This document shows positions 8,038 through 16,486 of a DNA stretch of 64,000 nucleotides, one piece after another; within the stretch, counting starts at the first letter, position 1; each line of letters begins with the position of its first letter. The stretch is taken from positions 1-64,000 of the forward strand of contig NZ_CALPCC010000005.1 in NCBI RefSeq assembly GCF_943192905.1. The letters are read 5' to 3'. Both the position numbers and the translations under genes were made by a program. The notes under the pieces are model-generated. The model saw only the letters and a list, made by a program, of their open reading frames with translations. It was not told the origin of the DNA and did no database searches. This stretch comes from Adlercreutzia murintestinalis (GTDB lineage: Bacteria; Actinomycetota; Coriobacteriia; Coriobacteriales; Eggerthellaceae).

Positions 8038-9519
8038 CTATTGACGCTGTTGGCATACGGGAACGAGGCATTCCCGTATGCGGTCGCATTTTTTCTCGAA
8101 GCTCATTTTGCGGTATGAGATGTCTGGGAACAGCTTGATGAACTTCTCATTGTCCAACTTGAGCTCGCATGAATTCCAAAGCGTGATGTACTCCTCGTAC
8201 ATGTTGTTGAAGAGCTTGCTGCCGTCATGGGTGACCATGGTGAAGAAATCGCGCGCAGTTGCTTCGGTCTTGCCGTCAAGGTGAGAACCGCGCTTTTCTC
8301 CATAGTATGAGAATGCGCTGGTGATTATAGTGTCGTCGATGCGATAGATGTCGCTGAAGAAGGGCTTGTCGCTAAAGCGGAATTCACATCGGTCGATAAC
8401 GTCGGAGCATCGGTTATCCGCATCGCATATAAGCGTCATGCGGAAGAGCTTGATGTAGTTGTTGATGGTGCTTTCTGCATCATCGTAAATGAGCCTGTAG
8501 GCCTCCGACCAAGGTGGTGACGAGAGGACGCGCATGTGCATGCCCTTGGATATGGCGCGTTGCAGGTATGCGGCGATGCTCGAGTTGAGGATATGGCGGC
8601 AGCCAGAGAGCCAGATCGTATCATGAGCGTTGTGGATGTGCTCTATGAGTAGCAATTGCTTGTCGAAGTTGAGTCCGTCGATGCCGAACTTCCTCATGTC
8701 CGTCAAGTACTTCTCGTTGCGTGCCAGTTTGTATTGTGAGACGGCATCGATGATGAGGCACACTGCTGATACGAGAAGAGATGTCGTGAAGGCGAGCATC
8801 AGTTCGCCAGCCTCTTCGCCGAGGCCGTTGCACAGGTAAGCGATGGCTGAGAATACCGTAAGGGCTATCAGTATGCCCGCAATAGCGAAGGCGCTGAGCG
8901 TGTGGGTGCTTATCAGCCGTTGGAGCAACCCGGCCTGCTGCTCGGAGAACTCCTTGCGGTAGTAAACAGTGTCGATGCCATCGCCGCGGTCGTCCTTGAT
9001 GCGCTTGACTAGCTCGAATCCGAGTTGTTCCAAAATGTGAATATGCGCACCATTTGCATGTTCGCTGGTTTCGCTGTCCCAGGTTCGCGTGGCGATCGGA
9101 TTCAGGATGCCTCCCTCGTCAACCACGAAGGCGAACAACTCGTTGTAAAGGTCGTAGGTTAGACGCAACCCGCGGTAGTCCTCGTCGATGAGCACGGTTG
9201 TCACATAGTGGCATGGGTGTCTCCGTCCACCAAGCGCGGCGCACTCATAATCCTGCTTGAAGGCAAGGAATCCCGCCACACGCTCGACGTCAGAATCGGA
9301 GTCGATAGCGAGGATGAAGCCCTGCCCTTTGATCGAATCGAGATAGGCATCCACGGTTCCCTCGGATCGTGTACCGGAATTCGGGCCCAAGGCTGCTTGA
9401 GTCGAGCTGCTTCGCTGCGAAAGAGGGGGAATGAAGGCGTTATCATACTTTGCGAGAAGAGCTCGGATCTGCTCGATGGTTCCAGGATCGGATAGTCCGT
9501 TGCGATACTTGAAATGCAT
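8038..9519 (-). CDS. GNAT acetyltransferase / two-helix membrane / PLD-like fusion protein
   Basis: 493 residues with three recognisable parts. Residues 1-190 resemble a GNAT N-acetyltransferase (FLAFKQDYECAALGG, VTTVLIDEDYRGLRLTYDLY, then EQLGFELVKRIKDD). Two hydrophobic helices follow at about 207-229 and 240-262. Residues about 285-450 read like a phospholipase-D-type fold (DTIWLSGCRHILNSSIAAYL; CEFRFSDKPFFSDIYRIDDT) but I see no HKD catalytic motif, so this part may sense rather than cut. AAAGGAAC 11 bp upstream favours the ATG at 9519. Codon use is more A/T-rich at third positions than the flanking genes, hinting at transfer. It lies beside a toxin-antitoxin pair. A defence or signalling role is a guess; the family is not known to me. 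Confidence 0.55.
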   Translation of the reverse strand: MHFKYRNGLSDPGTIEQIRALLAKYDNAFIPPLSQRSSSTQAALGPNSGTRSEGTVDAYLDSIKGQGFILAIDSDSDVERVAGFLAFKQDYECAALGGRRHPCHYVTTVLIDEDYRGLRLTYDLYNELFAFVVDEGGILNPIATRTWDSETSEHANGAHIHILEQLGFELVKRIKDDRGDGIDTVYYRKEFSEQQAGLLQRLISTHTLSAFAIAGILIALTVFSAIAYLCNGLGEEAGELMLAFTTSLLVSAVCLIIDAVSQYKLARNEKYLTDMRKFGIDGLNFDKQLLLIEHIHNAHDTIWLSGCRHILNSSIAAYLQRAISKGMHMRVLSSPPWSEAYRLIYDDAESTINNYIKLFRMTLICDADNRCSDVIDRCEFRFSDKPFFSDIYRIDDTIITSAFSYYGEKRGSHLDGKTEATARDFFTMVTHDGSKLFNNMYEEYITLWNSCELKLDNEKFIKLFPDISYRKMSFEKKCDRIRECLVPVCQQRQ

Positions 9520-9605
9520 GGTTGCTGTTCCTTTTGTCGAGCACAAGGCTGTCGTTGGGGCACATTTGACTTTTCGATAAGGCTTAGGTGCCGAGTCGAT
9601 GTTTT

Positions 9606-9899
9606 CTATAGCGTTTCGTAATGAGTCCGCATGCTGAGCACTTTGACAGTACCCTCAAAGGTGCAATCGTCAACGATGATCGCTTCTTCAACCACCTCGT
9701 AGACGAAGCGATGCTGTCGATTGATGCGCCTGGAGTACATACCCGATAGGTTCCCTACGAGCGGCTCGAATGCAGGCGGGTGGGCAAAGGGATCTTCGCC
9801 TACTCTCTCAACCAGCTTCTTCGCCTTCTCGGCAAGCCCAGTGGCACGAAGCTTCTTGGCATCCTTGGCTGCCTCTTTGCTGAACACAACGCGATACAT
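9606..9899 (-). CDS. yoeB: YoeB/Txe family mRNA interferase toxin
   Basis: 97 residues of the RelE-like fold. The C-terminal half carries the family signature GMYSRRINRQHRFVYEV and ends MRTHYETL, with the His-Tyr pair that completes the YoeB active site; Arg and Glu positions earlier also fit. YoeB-type toxins cut mRNA in the ribosomal A site when the antitoxin is degraded. It begins 3 bp after the antitoxin stop, so the two genes are translated from one transcript driven by the promoter at 10181-10209. Confidence 0.88.
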   Translation of the reverse strand: MYRVVFSKEAAKDAKKLRATGLAEKAKKLVERVGEDPFAHPPAFEPLVGNLSGMYSRRINRQHRFVYEVVEEAIIVDDCTFEGTVKVLSMRTHYETL

Positions 9900-9902
9900 G
9901 GC

Positions 9903-10154
9903 CTACCAATCAAGCTGGTCGGCTGTAACGCACCTGTCGATACCCTCTTCCTTGGCGACAAGGAGCTTCTCGGTCATGTTGGGGACGCCCATGATGTAAA
10001 GGGTCTCTTCAATGGCTGCCCAATCGTCTTCGCCAACTAGCACGGCGCCTTTGCCCCTCGAATTGGTAATTGCGACGGGCTTGCAGTCCTCGTTTACGCG
10101 CGTAATGAGATTGTAGATGTCCTTACGTGCTGCAGTAGCAGTTATGCTCGTCAT
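9903..10154 (-). CDS. yefM: YefM/Phd family antitoxin
   Basis: 83 residues, starting MTSITATAARKDIYNLITRV, the classic YefM N-terminal DNA-binding half, followed by PVAITNSRGKGAVLVGEDDW and a C-terminal toxin-neutralising helix. It should bind YoeB and, alone or in complex, repress the shared promoter. AAGGAG lies 5 bp before the ATG. A 12-bp perfect palindrome overlaps the -35 box, as expected for autoregulation. Confidence 0.88.
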   Translation of the reverse strand: MTSITATAARKDIYNLITRVNEDCKPVAITNSRGKGAVLVGEDDWAAIEETLYIMGVPNMTEKLLVAKEEGIDRCVTADQLDW

Positions 10155-10180
10155 AAGAACTCCTTAGAATGCTCGCTTCA

Positions 10181-10209
10181 AGTGTAGCGTGCGTAATGAC
10201 GTACGTCAA
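10181..10209 (-). promoter_or_regulatory. Promoter of the yefM-yoeB operon
   Basis: Read on the minus strand: TTGACG (-35, 10204-10209), a 17-bp spacer, then TACACT (-10, 10181-10186). It lies 27 bp upstream of the antitoxin start and fits a sigma-70 promoter well. Confidence 0.7.
10197..10208. promoter_or_regulatory. Palindromic operator overlapping the toxin-antitoxin -35 box
   Basis: TGACGTACGTCA is a perfect 12-bp palindrome that includes five of the six -35 bases. YefM-type repressors are known to bind palindromes with a GTAC-containing core, so this is the likely autoregulatory site. Confidence 0.6.
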
Positions 10210-10431
10210 TGGTTAGGAAGAATCAGATAAGCCGAGTAGCCTGCACTATTGGATGATGGTCTTTGCCCAGTCGATCATAATTCATGATTGACTTTAATGT
10301 TAAGTAATGCATGGTGCGAAAAAGTCCTATGCAGACGATATGATTGTTATACCCGAGAAACTCAACGTGTCAGGGTGTCAAATACCCTTGGCATAACCTC
10401 CGATACCTCGCGCATTGAAGGGGGATGCACT

Positions 10432-11082
10432 ATGCCACACCTATACGCAATGAGCGACATGCACGGTGAGATGGAGGCATTCGAGCACTCCATGGCGGTT
10501 GTCGACTTGAGCGACCCCGAAAGCAAGCTTATCTTTTGCGGCGATTATATGCCGCCACCCGATGGCGACTTCACGATGATCCGCGAGATCATGCGCCTGC
10601 AGGACGAGCATCCAGGCCAGGTCGTCGCGCTCATGGGGAACCACGAGTATCGCTTCGTCGAGGAACATCGTTTCATCAACTACGAGGACGACCCCGCATT
10701 CCAATGGATGAAGAAGCTGCCGTTCTACTACGAGACGCCCACGCAGATCTTCGTGCATGCGGGCATTGACGAAGAGGCCGGTGACCTTTGGAAATGGGGC
10801 ACCTCCGAAGAGGACATGTGCGAGATGTTCCCGTGGAATGAGGGCAAGTTCTTGAAGGATGTCATCGCGGGGCATACGGGAACGTATAACATGGCCCAAG
10901 ACGAGTCATTCCATGATGTCTACTGGGACGGCGCGAGCCATTATTACCTGGATGACACAACGCACAAGTCGGGTCAGATTCCCGTGCTAAAGTACGACAC
11001 CAAGCACCAGCGCTACACGGCGTTCTCCTTCGACAGCGACGGCAACGCCGAAGAATACGAACCTGAGCCGCCGCGTCGCTAG
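10432..11082 (+). CDS. Calcineurin-like metallophosphoesterase (Ser/Thr phosphatase type)
   Basis: 216 residues with the metallophosphoesterase ladder: SDMHGE (DxHG), FCGDYM, GNHEYRF, then FVHAG and IAGHTGT, which together supply the two-metal site. The family includes bacterial PP1/PP2A-like phosphatases and symmetrical diadenosine-tetraphosphatases. The second motif is GDYMPPPDGD instead of the common GDYVDRG, so the Arg that contacts phosphate in PPP enzymes is missing. GAAGGGGG precedes the ATG at 10432. The 220 bp upstream hold short inverted repeats (10274-10288, 10372-10388) but no clear promoter. Confidence 0.8.
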   Translation: MPHLYAMSDMHGEMEAFEHSMAVVDLSDPESKLIFCGDYMPPPDGDFTMIREIMRLQDEHPGQVVALMGNHEYRFVEEHRFINYEDDPAFQWMKKLPFYYETPTQIFVHAGIDEEAGDLWKWGTSEEDMCEMFPWNEGKFLKDVIAGHTGTYNMAQDESFHDVYWDGASHYYLDDTTHKSGQIPVLKYDTKHQRYTAFSFDSDGNAEEYEPEPPRR

Positions 11083-11090
11083 CGTAGGAA

Positions 11091-11187
11091 GTGGCGAAGC
11101 GTTAAGGAACCCAGGGAGCAACCCCTGCATCCCCGTAGCATGGTGGCGATTCCAAATGCTGATCATGGCATGCAAGCGCTTCGCCAC
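11091..11187. repeat. Long-range inverted repeat in an intergenic stretch
   Basis: GTGGCGAAGCG at 11091-11101 is the exact reverse complement of CGCTTCGCCAC at 11177-11187, 75 bases apart. In RNA it could close a large stem-loop between the phosphatase stop and the small ORF at 11215. No T-tract follows. The rest of 11083-11214 shows no gene. Confidence 0.4.
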
Positions 11188-11214
11188 CGCATCTTCAACA
11201 CGTAAGGAGCCACG

Positions 11215-11376
11215 ATGGCAACAAGGAACGCGGGCAAGAAGGGTGCGCAGGCGAAGAAAGCCGCCGACGCAAGAGCAAGGAAGCCCTCCAAGCCGCAGCC
11301 CGCCATAAGGCCGCTCTCTCATCCGGCCTCGCGTCTCGGTTTCCATGGCCTTGTTGTAGTATCTATCTTGATGTGA
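11215..11376 (+). CDS. Small basic ORF, 53 residues
   Basis: An ATG at 11215 is preceded by AAGGAG at good spacing and opens a 53-codon frame. The first 30 residues are rich in Lys, Arg and Ala (MATRNAGKKGAQAKKAADAR...), then composition changes. A one-base shift inside the frame would continue an Ala-rich helix (KEALQAAARHKAALSSGLA), so this may be a frameshifted remnant of a longer basic protein. It ends 32 bp before the HAD gene. No function can be assigned. Confidence 0.35.
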   Translation: MATRNAGKKGAQAKKAADARARKPSKPQPAIRPLSHPASRLGFHGLVVVSILM

Positions 11377-11408
11377 GATCCGGAGCAACAAGGAGAGGCT
11401 AGGCGCAC

Positions 11409-12083
11409 ATGAGCACGCTCAAGGGGTTGCTGTTCGACGCGGACGGAACGCTCATCGATACGCAGGACATCATACTGACCTCTATGAGGCGCACGGTGTG
11501 CGACCTCTACGGCTACGACTGTACCGATGCGCAGCTCATGCAGGGGGTCGGCACGCCGCTGCTCGACCAGATGGCCGTCTTCGCGAGCGGCGATATGGCG
11601 AAGGCTGAGGCTATGGTGGCGGATTATCGCGAGCATAATGACAGCATCCACGATGCCGGTATCAAGTCGTTCTTAGGCGTAAGCGAGGCGCTCGCGCAGC
11701 TGCGGGCGGCTGGGTACCGGATGGGGGTCGTCACGTCCAAGCGCCACATGATGGCGGAGCGCGGGCTCGAACTGACGGGCATCCTCGAGTTCTTCGAGTT
11801 CATCATTGGATCAGACGATTGGCCCGAGCACAAGCCTGACCCTGGACCCATCGTGCATGGGTGCGAGCTTCTAGGCATCCCGGCGAAAGAATGCGCCTAT
11901 ATCGGCGACAGCCCCTACGATATCCAGGCGGGAAACGCGGCGGGATGCGCGACGTATGCGGCGCTCTGGGGCATGTTCCCGGCTGATGCGCTCAAAGCCG
12001 AGCATCCCGATTTCTGTTGCAAATCCATGGCGGAACTCGCCACCATGCTTCACTGCGGAAAGGGAGACGATTGCGCCGAATAG
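11409..12083 (+). CDS. HAD family phosphatase, phosphoglycolate-phosphatase/PpaX-like
   Basis: 224 residues of the haloacid dehalogenase superfamily, subfamily I with an alpha-helical cap. Motif I is LLFDADGTLIDT (both catalytic Asp), motif II is VVTSKR, motif III Lys is in HKPDPGP and motif IV is YIGDSPYDIQAG. These are the marks of Gph/PpaX-type enzymes, which hydrolyse phosphoglycolate, pyrophosphate or small sugar phosphates. GGAGAGG precedes the ATG. It is convergent with the DUF554 gene; a GC hairpin (12092-12108) without a T-tract lies between them. Confidence 0.87.
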   Translation: MSTLKGLLFDADGTLIDTQDIILTSMRRTVCDLYGYDCTDAQLMQGVGTPLLDQMAVFASGDMAKAEAMVADYREHNDSIHDAGIKSFLGVSEALAQLRAAGYRMGVVTSKRHMMAERGLELTGILEFFEFIIGSDDWPEHKPDPGPIVHGCELLGIPAKECAYIGDSPYDIQAGNAAGCATYAALWGMFPADALKAEHPDFCCKSMAELATMLHCGKGDDCAE

Positions 12084-12166
12084 TGGCGAATCGCTCGCCG
12101 ATCGAGCGTGTTGCTCGCGCTAGAACTGAATGAGCGCGGTAATGAAGGTGTCTTGCGCTGCCGAAG

Positions 12167-12883
12167 CTAGCCGATCAGGCCGACGTTCATAATGAGGGAG
12201 ACGATCCCGAACCATACGGGCGGTACGAAGATGGCTGGGAGCAGGTTCATAACGGGGATTTCCTTCACTTTCAGGATGCCTAAACCCGATGCTAGCACCA
12301 AGAAACCGCCCACGATGGTGATCTCGGCCATAAGGTCGGCGGTGAGCAGGGGGGCCAGCTGATTGGCCAGCAGATATATGGCACCCTGCCAACAGAACAG
12401 CACGGCGGCTGCCAGCGCTATGCCAATACCGAACGAACTGGCAAGCACCATGGAAGTGACTAGGTCGAGCATGGCATTCGTGAACAGATAGGTCTCGTCG
12501 CCATAGAGCGCGCTGTTCACGGGACCTAAGATGGAAAGCGCTCCGAAGCAGAACAGCATGATGGCCGTGGAGAGGCCTTGTGCCAGCCCGGCAGGATCGC
12601 CCGCCTCCTGCTTCGCGCGCTTGGAGACGAACCGATCGAAGCGTCCAGCGAGGTCCAACCCGGTGCCTATGACACCGCCGATGGCGAGGCTTGCGATGAA
12701 GAGCACCGGATAGATGCTGTCGGCCATGCCGGTGACCACGGCGTTGATGCCAATTCCTACCGCAGCAAGCCCCATAGCGGCGAACAGCACTTCCTGGTAG
12801 CGCTCGCCTAGGCCGCGCTTCACGATGCTTCCGACAGTGCTGCCAACTATGATGGCTATGGTATTGGCGATGGTGCCTATCAA
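12167..12883 (-). CDS. DUF554 family membrane protein (YqgA/YdfK-like)
   Basis: 238 residues, almost wholly hydrophobic, about seven membrane segments. The start MIGTIANTIAIIVGSTVGSI and the GLGILKVKEIPVMNLLPAIF region near the C-terminus are typical of DUF554, a conserved family of unknown transport-like function. It reads away from the Ogt gene cluster and has an AAGGAG-type site before its ATG. Confidence 0.85.
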   Translation of the reverse strand: MIGTIANTIAIIVGSTVGSIVKRGLGERYQEVLFAAMGLAAVGIGINAVVTGMADSIYPVLFIASLAIGGVIGTGLDLAGRFDRFVSKRAKQEAGDPAGLAQGLSTAIMLFCFGALSILGPVNSALYGDETYLFTNAMLDLVTSMVLASSFGIGIALAAAVLFCWQGAIYLLANQLAPLLTADLMAEITIVGGFLVLASGLGILKVKEIPVMNLLPAIFVPPVWFGIVSLIMNVGLIG

Positions 12884-13045
12884 GGCGGCTCCTTATAGTC
12901 TGAGCGGATGCGATCGGTGCATTCGCATGATCGTGCTTTGCGTATGGTACTGCAAGCGGGGCGCTTCGGGTTTCTGCCGATCGGTAGAGCATGGCTCCAA
13001 TATCGGGAGGGAGCGGCAGGAGCGAATAGGCTGTGCGGGGTTATG

Positions 13046-13591
13046 TTAAAGCGCGGTTCCTGTTTTGGGTACGAAAAGGCCATCCATATTGACGCCCTCA
13101 TGGGCAAGCAGGCGCACCTTCTTATCGATGCCGCCCGCATAGCCGGTCAGGCTACCGCGTGCACCAACAACGCGATGGCAGGGGATGATGATGGAGATGG
13201 GGTTGTGGCCCACCGCGCCACCCACCGCTTGTGCGGCAACCTTGGCAACACCATCTTCACGTGCCAGCTCGGCTGCAATGTCGCCGTAGGTTCGGGTCTG
13301 CCCATAGGGGATCTGCATGAGCTTTTCCCAAACACGCTGGCGGAAAGCGCTTCCCTGAGGCGCAAGGGACACCTCTGCGATGGCGGGCCGCCCGCCCGCG
13401 AAGTAGCGGTCGAGCCACGCGCACGCTTTCGCGAATACCGGCAAGGTTGCATCGGGTATCATGGCGTCGTTCACGGTGCCAGCGAAGTATTTCTGCCCGG
13501 GCAACCAGAGCCCCACGATGTTCGCTCCGTCGCTTGCAAGCGTGATGGTGCCGAACGCTTCAGTTGGATAGGTGGTGCTGTATGTGGTCAT
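13046..13591 (-). CDS. ogt: Methylated-DNA--protein-cysteine S-methyltransferase
   Basis: 181 residues. This suicide enzyme removes O6-alkyl groups from guanine and transfers them to its own cysteine. The active-site motif IIIPCHRVVG is intact, Cys near residue 138, with the preceding FRQRVWEKLMQIPYGQTRTYGDIA helix-turn-helix DNA-binding stretch. An AAGGAGG site directly precedes the ATG at 13591; the longer open frame upstream (to 14296) is the shadow of the ZIP gene. It is divergent from the ZIP gene, 232 bp apart. Confidence 0.93.
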   Translation of the reverse strand: MTTYSTTYPTEAFGTITLASDGANIVGLWLPGQKYFAGTVNDAMIPDATLPVFAKACAWLDRYFAGGRPAIAEVSLAPQGSAFRQRVWEKLMQIPYGQTRTYGDIAAELAREDGVAKVAAQAVGGAVGHNPISIIIPCHRVVGARGSLTGYAGGIDKKVRLLAHEGVNMDGLFVPKTGTAL

Positions 13592-13823
13592 GGCAACCTC
13601 CTTGTACGGTGCGCGCTGCCCGTGCGCACGAGTATAGCAAACAAGTGTTCCTCTTTGCGCTGATGAGGCTTTCAGTTGGAAGAGTATCCTATACAGTTCA
13701 CCTACGATACCATCTGCGCCGTCGCGTTTCGCTACGGTATTTGCGATGCTCAAGGCAAGAGGATCGTGGAAAGGGCGCTGGCGGTTCAAGGCTTGGGCCG
13801 ACTTGGCGGGAAGGAGGGTGCGC

Positions 13824-14615
13824 ATGGATAGTGTCGCTCTTGGTATCTGCATCGCGTTGATAGTGCCGTTCGCGGGCAACACGTTGGGCGCTGCTCTCGT
13901 GTTCCTGCTGCGCCACGGCATGGGCGAGCGTTTTCGCAAAGCGTTGCTTGGGTTTGCGGCAGGCGTCATGATCGCTGCCAGCGTTTGGAGCCTTATCATG
14001 CCTTCGCTGGAGGCGGCGGAGGGCACAGGGCTTCCCGTGTGGCTGCCCGCTGCTGCGGGTTTTCTTGCAGGTATCGTGCTGTTGTTGATCATCGACCACT
14101 TCACGCCGCACCTGCACATAGGCGCCGACGAGCCGGAGGGCATGGATGCAGGTTTGAAGAAGCCCACCATGATGCTGCTTGCGCTTGCGATCCACAATCT
14201 GCCCGAGGGCATGGCGGTCGGGGTGGTGCTGGCGGCGTTCCTTGCCGGAGATGCTAGCATCACCTTAGCTGCGGTCGCGGCGCTTTCTGTGGGCATTGCT
14301 ATTCAGAACATTCCCGAAGGCGCCATCGTGTCGTTGCCGCTTACGTCAAACGGATATTCCAAAGCGAAGGCGTTCGCACTTGGCACAGCATGCGGTGCGG
14401 TTGAGCCGCTTGGCGCTCTGCTGATGGTGGGCGTGACCGGTCTTGCTACGCCACTGTTGCCGTTCGTGCTGGCTTTTGCCGCGGGCGCCATGATGTATGT
14501 GGTCACCGAAGAGCTTATCCCGCAGACACAAGAAGGACGCCATACCAACATTGGCACCATCGGCGTAGCGGTGGGATTCGTGCTCATGATGATCTTGGAT
14601 GTGGCGCTGGGATAG
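13824..14615 (+). CDS. ZIP family divalent metal transporter (ZupT-like)
   Basis: 263 residues with eight predicted helices. TM4 carries HNLPEGMAVG (near residue 124) and TM5 QNIPEGAIVS, the metal-binding motifs of ZIP carriers that import Zn2+, Fe2+ or Mn2+. A His-containing loop (DHFTPHLHIGADEPEG) precedes TM4. AAGGAGG before the ATG at 13824 sets the start. A terminator follows at 14661-14690, so it is a single-gene unit. Confidence 0.9.
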   Translation: MDSVALGICIALIVPFAGNTLGAALVFLLRHGMGERFRKALLGFAAGVMIAASVWSLIMPSLEAAEGTGLPVWLPAAAGFLAGIVLLLIIDHFTPHLHIGADEPEGMDAGLKKPTMMLLALAIHNLPEGMAVGVVLAAFLAGDASITLAAVAALSVGIAIQNIPEGAIVSLPLTSNGYSKAKAFALGTACGAVEPLGALLMVGVTGLATPLLPFVLAFAAGAMMYVVTEELIPQTQEGRHTNIGTIGVAVGFVLMMILDVALG

Positions 14616-14660
14616 GCTGTGCAGCTGCCTGTGCTGCCTACGCCGCCCGTCCAGATAACC

Positions 14661-14690
14661 GGGCGCTCTGGCATGTGAGGGCGCCCTTTT
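14661..14690 (+). terminator. Rho-independent terminator after the ZIP gene
   Basis: GGGCGCTCT (14661-14669) pairs with AGGGCGCCC (14678-14686), nine pairs including one G-U, and TTTT follows. It separates the ZIP gene from the pan operon. Confidence 0.7.
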
Positions 14691-14704
14691 GGCATATATA
14701 TTGC

Positions 14705-14732
14705 TCGGTTTTCCTAGGACGACCGCTATAAT
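14705..14732 (+). promoter_or_regulatory. Likely panBCD promoter
   Basis: A perfect TATAAT lies at 14727-14732, 57 bp before the panB start. The -35 is weak; TCGGTT at 14705-14710 gives a 16-bp spacer and TTGCTC at 14701 is too far. Confidence 0.5.
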
Positions 14733-14789
14733 CTTCGCTGCGCTAGCGCCGCCAGTGGCCTGGTGCATTGCATGAAAGAGAGGCATCCC

Positions 14790-15620
14790 ATGGCTGTGAC
14801 CGTAGCTACGTTCCAAGAGATGAAAAGAGCTGGCGAGCGCATCTCGATGCTCACTGCGTACGATTACACTACCGCGCGGTTGGTGGATGCGGCAGGTGTG
14901 GACTCCATCTTGGTGGGCGATTCTCTGGGCAATGTGATGCTGGGGCTGGGCGATACCATCCCGGTCACCATGGAGGACATGATTCGCCATACGGCTGCGG
15001 TGACGCGTGGCGTGACGAATGCGCTCGTCATCGCGGATATGCCCTTCATGTCGTATCAGGTGTCTGTCTGCGAGGCGGTGGCGAATGCCGGGCGCCTCAT
15101 CAAAGAAGGACGCGCGCATGCGGTAAAGCTGGAAGGCGGCGTGGCCATGGCCGACCGCATCGCAGCCATCACGGCAGCGCAGATTCCCGTGTGCGCCCAT
15201 ATTGGTCTCACGCCGCAAGGGATAAACGCCTTCGGTGGTTTCAAGGTGCAGGGCAAAACGGTAGAGGCTGCTCGGCAGTTTTTGGCTGACGCGCAGGCCA
15301 TCCAAGAGGCAGGCGCGTTCGCGGTGGTGCTTGAGGCGGTGCCGGCCGAGCTGGCAACGCTTGTGAGCGGCCGTTTGGAGATTCCTACCATTGGCATTGG
15401 GGCAGGTGCGGGCTGCGATGGGCAGGTGCTCGTCAATCAGGATATGCTCGGCATGTTCGATGGCTTCATGCCCAAGTTCGTTCGTCGATTCGCAGAGGCG
15501 GGTGCGCTCATGCGTGAAGCGTACGCTGACTTCGACCGCTGCGTGAAGGACGGCACTTTCCCAGGCCCTGAGCACTGCTATGGTATGCCCGAGGGCGTGC
15601 TCGAGCAGATTGAGGGGTAG
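14790..15620 (+). CDS. panB: 3-methyl-2-oxobutanoate hydroxymethyltransferase
   Basis: 276 residues, normal PanB length. It transfers a hydroxymethyl group from methylene-tetrahydrofolate to ketoisovalerate, the first step of pantothenate synthesis. Motifs seen are ISMLTAYDYTTARLVDAAG, ILVGDSLGNVMLG (metal-binding Asp), VKLEGG and TIGIGAGAGCDGQVLV. AGAGAGG six bases before the ATG at 14790 selects this start over two upstream Met codons. It opens the panB-panC-panD operon. Confidence 0.96.
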   Translation: MAVTVATFQEMKRAGERISMLTAYDYTTARLVDAAGVDSILVGDSLGNVMLGLGDTIPVTMEDMIRHTAAVTRGVTNALVIADMPFMSYQVSVCEAVANAGRLIKEGRAHAVKLEGGVAMADRIAAITAAQIPVCAHIGLTPQGINAFGGFKVQGKTVEAARQFLADAQAIQEAGAFAVVLEAVPAELATLVSGRLEIPTIGIGAGAGCDGQVLVNQDMLGMFDGFMPKFVRRFAEAGALMREAYADFDRCVKDGTFPGPEHCYGMPEGVLEQIEG

Positions 15621-15625
15621 GGGCA

Positions 15626-16486
15626 ATGGAGATCGTACGATCGGTGGCAGAGGCGCAACAGCTCGCGCGCACGTGGCGTGAAGCGGGGCTTTCCGTAGGG
15701 CTTGTTCCCACTATGGGGTACCTGCACGAAGGGCATGAGAGCCTCATCGACGCCGCGCGCGCAGCTTGCGATAGGGTGCTGGTTTCGGTGTTCGTGAATC
15801 CTATCCAGTTCGGGCCGACCGAAGACTTGGGGAGCTATCCGCGCGACCTTGAGCGCGATGCGACCATCTGCGCGGCGCATGGGGCCGATGCGGTGTTCCA
15901 TCCGACAGGAGACGATATGTATCCGGCGGGTTTTAGCACGTATGTGAGCGTGGAAGGTCTGACCGAAACGCTCTGCGGCGCTTCGCGTCCGGGACATTTT
16001 CGTGGTGTGTGCACGGTAGTTACCAAGCTGTTTAACATCGTGCGGCCGCACCGGGCGTTCTTCGGGCAGAAGGACGCTCAGCAACTGGCGGTCATCAAGC
16101 GCATGGTGGCTGACCTGAACATGGACGTGCAGGTGGTCGGTTGCCCGATCGTGCGCGAGCCGGACGGTTTGGCGAAAAGCTCGCGCAATACCTACCTCAG
16201 CGCGCAGGAGCGCCAAGCGGCCCTCGTGCTTTCGCGTGCCATCCGCGCTGCTGAGCAGACGGTGCGCGCAGGCGAGCGCGATGCGGCGCGCGTTCGTGCG
16301 ATCCTGGAAGAAGAGATTGCCTCAGAACCTCTTGCGTACCTTGATTACGCGCAGGTGGTTGACGGGCTCACCATGGAGCCGGTGGATACGATCGGGCAGA
16401 CGGCCCTGGTGGCTCTGGCGGTGCGCATCGGCGAGACGCGTCTGATCGATAATTTCATATTTGAAGAGGGGCAGTCATGCTCATAG
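15626..16486 (+). CDS. panC: Pantothenate synthetase (pantoate--beta-alanine ligase)
   Basis: 286 residues. It joins pantoate and beta-alanine with ATP. The nucleotidyltransferase motif [17 protein letters not shown] (HIGH-like), [31 protein letters not shown] and KSSRNTYLS (KMSKS-like) are all present. It starts five bases after panB and overlaps panD by ten bases, so the three are translationally linked. Confidence 0.96.
   Translation: MEIVRSVAEAQQLARTWREAGLSVGLVPTMGYLHEGHESLIDAARAACDRVLVSVFVNPIQFGPTEDLGSYPRDLERDATICAAHGADAVFHPTGDDMYPAGFSTYVSVEGLTETLCGASRPGHFRGVCTVVTKLFNIVRPHRAFFGQKDAQQLAVIKRMVADLNMDVQVVGCPIVREPDGLAKSSRNTYLSAQERQAALVLSRAIRAAEQTVRAGERDAARVRAILEEEIASEPLAYLDYAQVVDGLTMEPVDTIGQTALVALAVRIGETRLIDNFIFEEGQSCS

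Noticed and set aside
10274-10388. Short inverted repeats upstream of the metallophosphatase as operator or riboswitch
   Set aside because: Arms of five bases only and no conserved riboswitch core recognised.
12092-12108. CGCTCG-N5-CGAGCG hairpin between the HAD and DUF554 genes as a terminator
   Set aside because: No T-tract on either strand; short GC repeats like this occur by chance in this composition.
13592-14296. A 416-codon minus-strand frame covering ogt and reaching far upstream
   Set aside because: The extra N-terminal part is the antisense of the ZIP gene; ogt has its own AAGGAGG and ATG at 13591.
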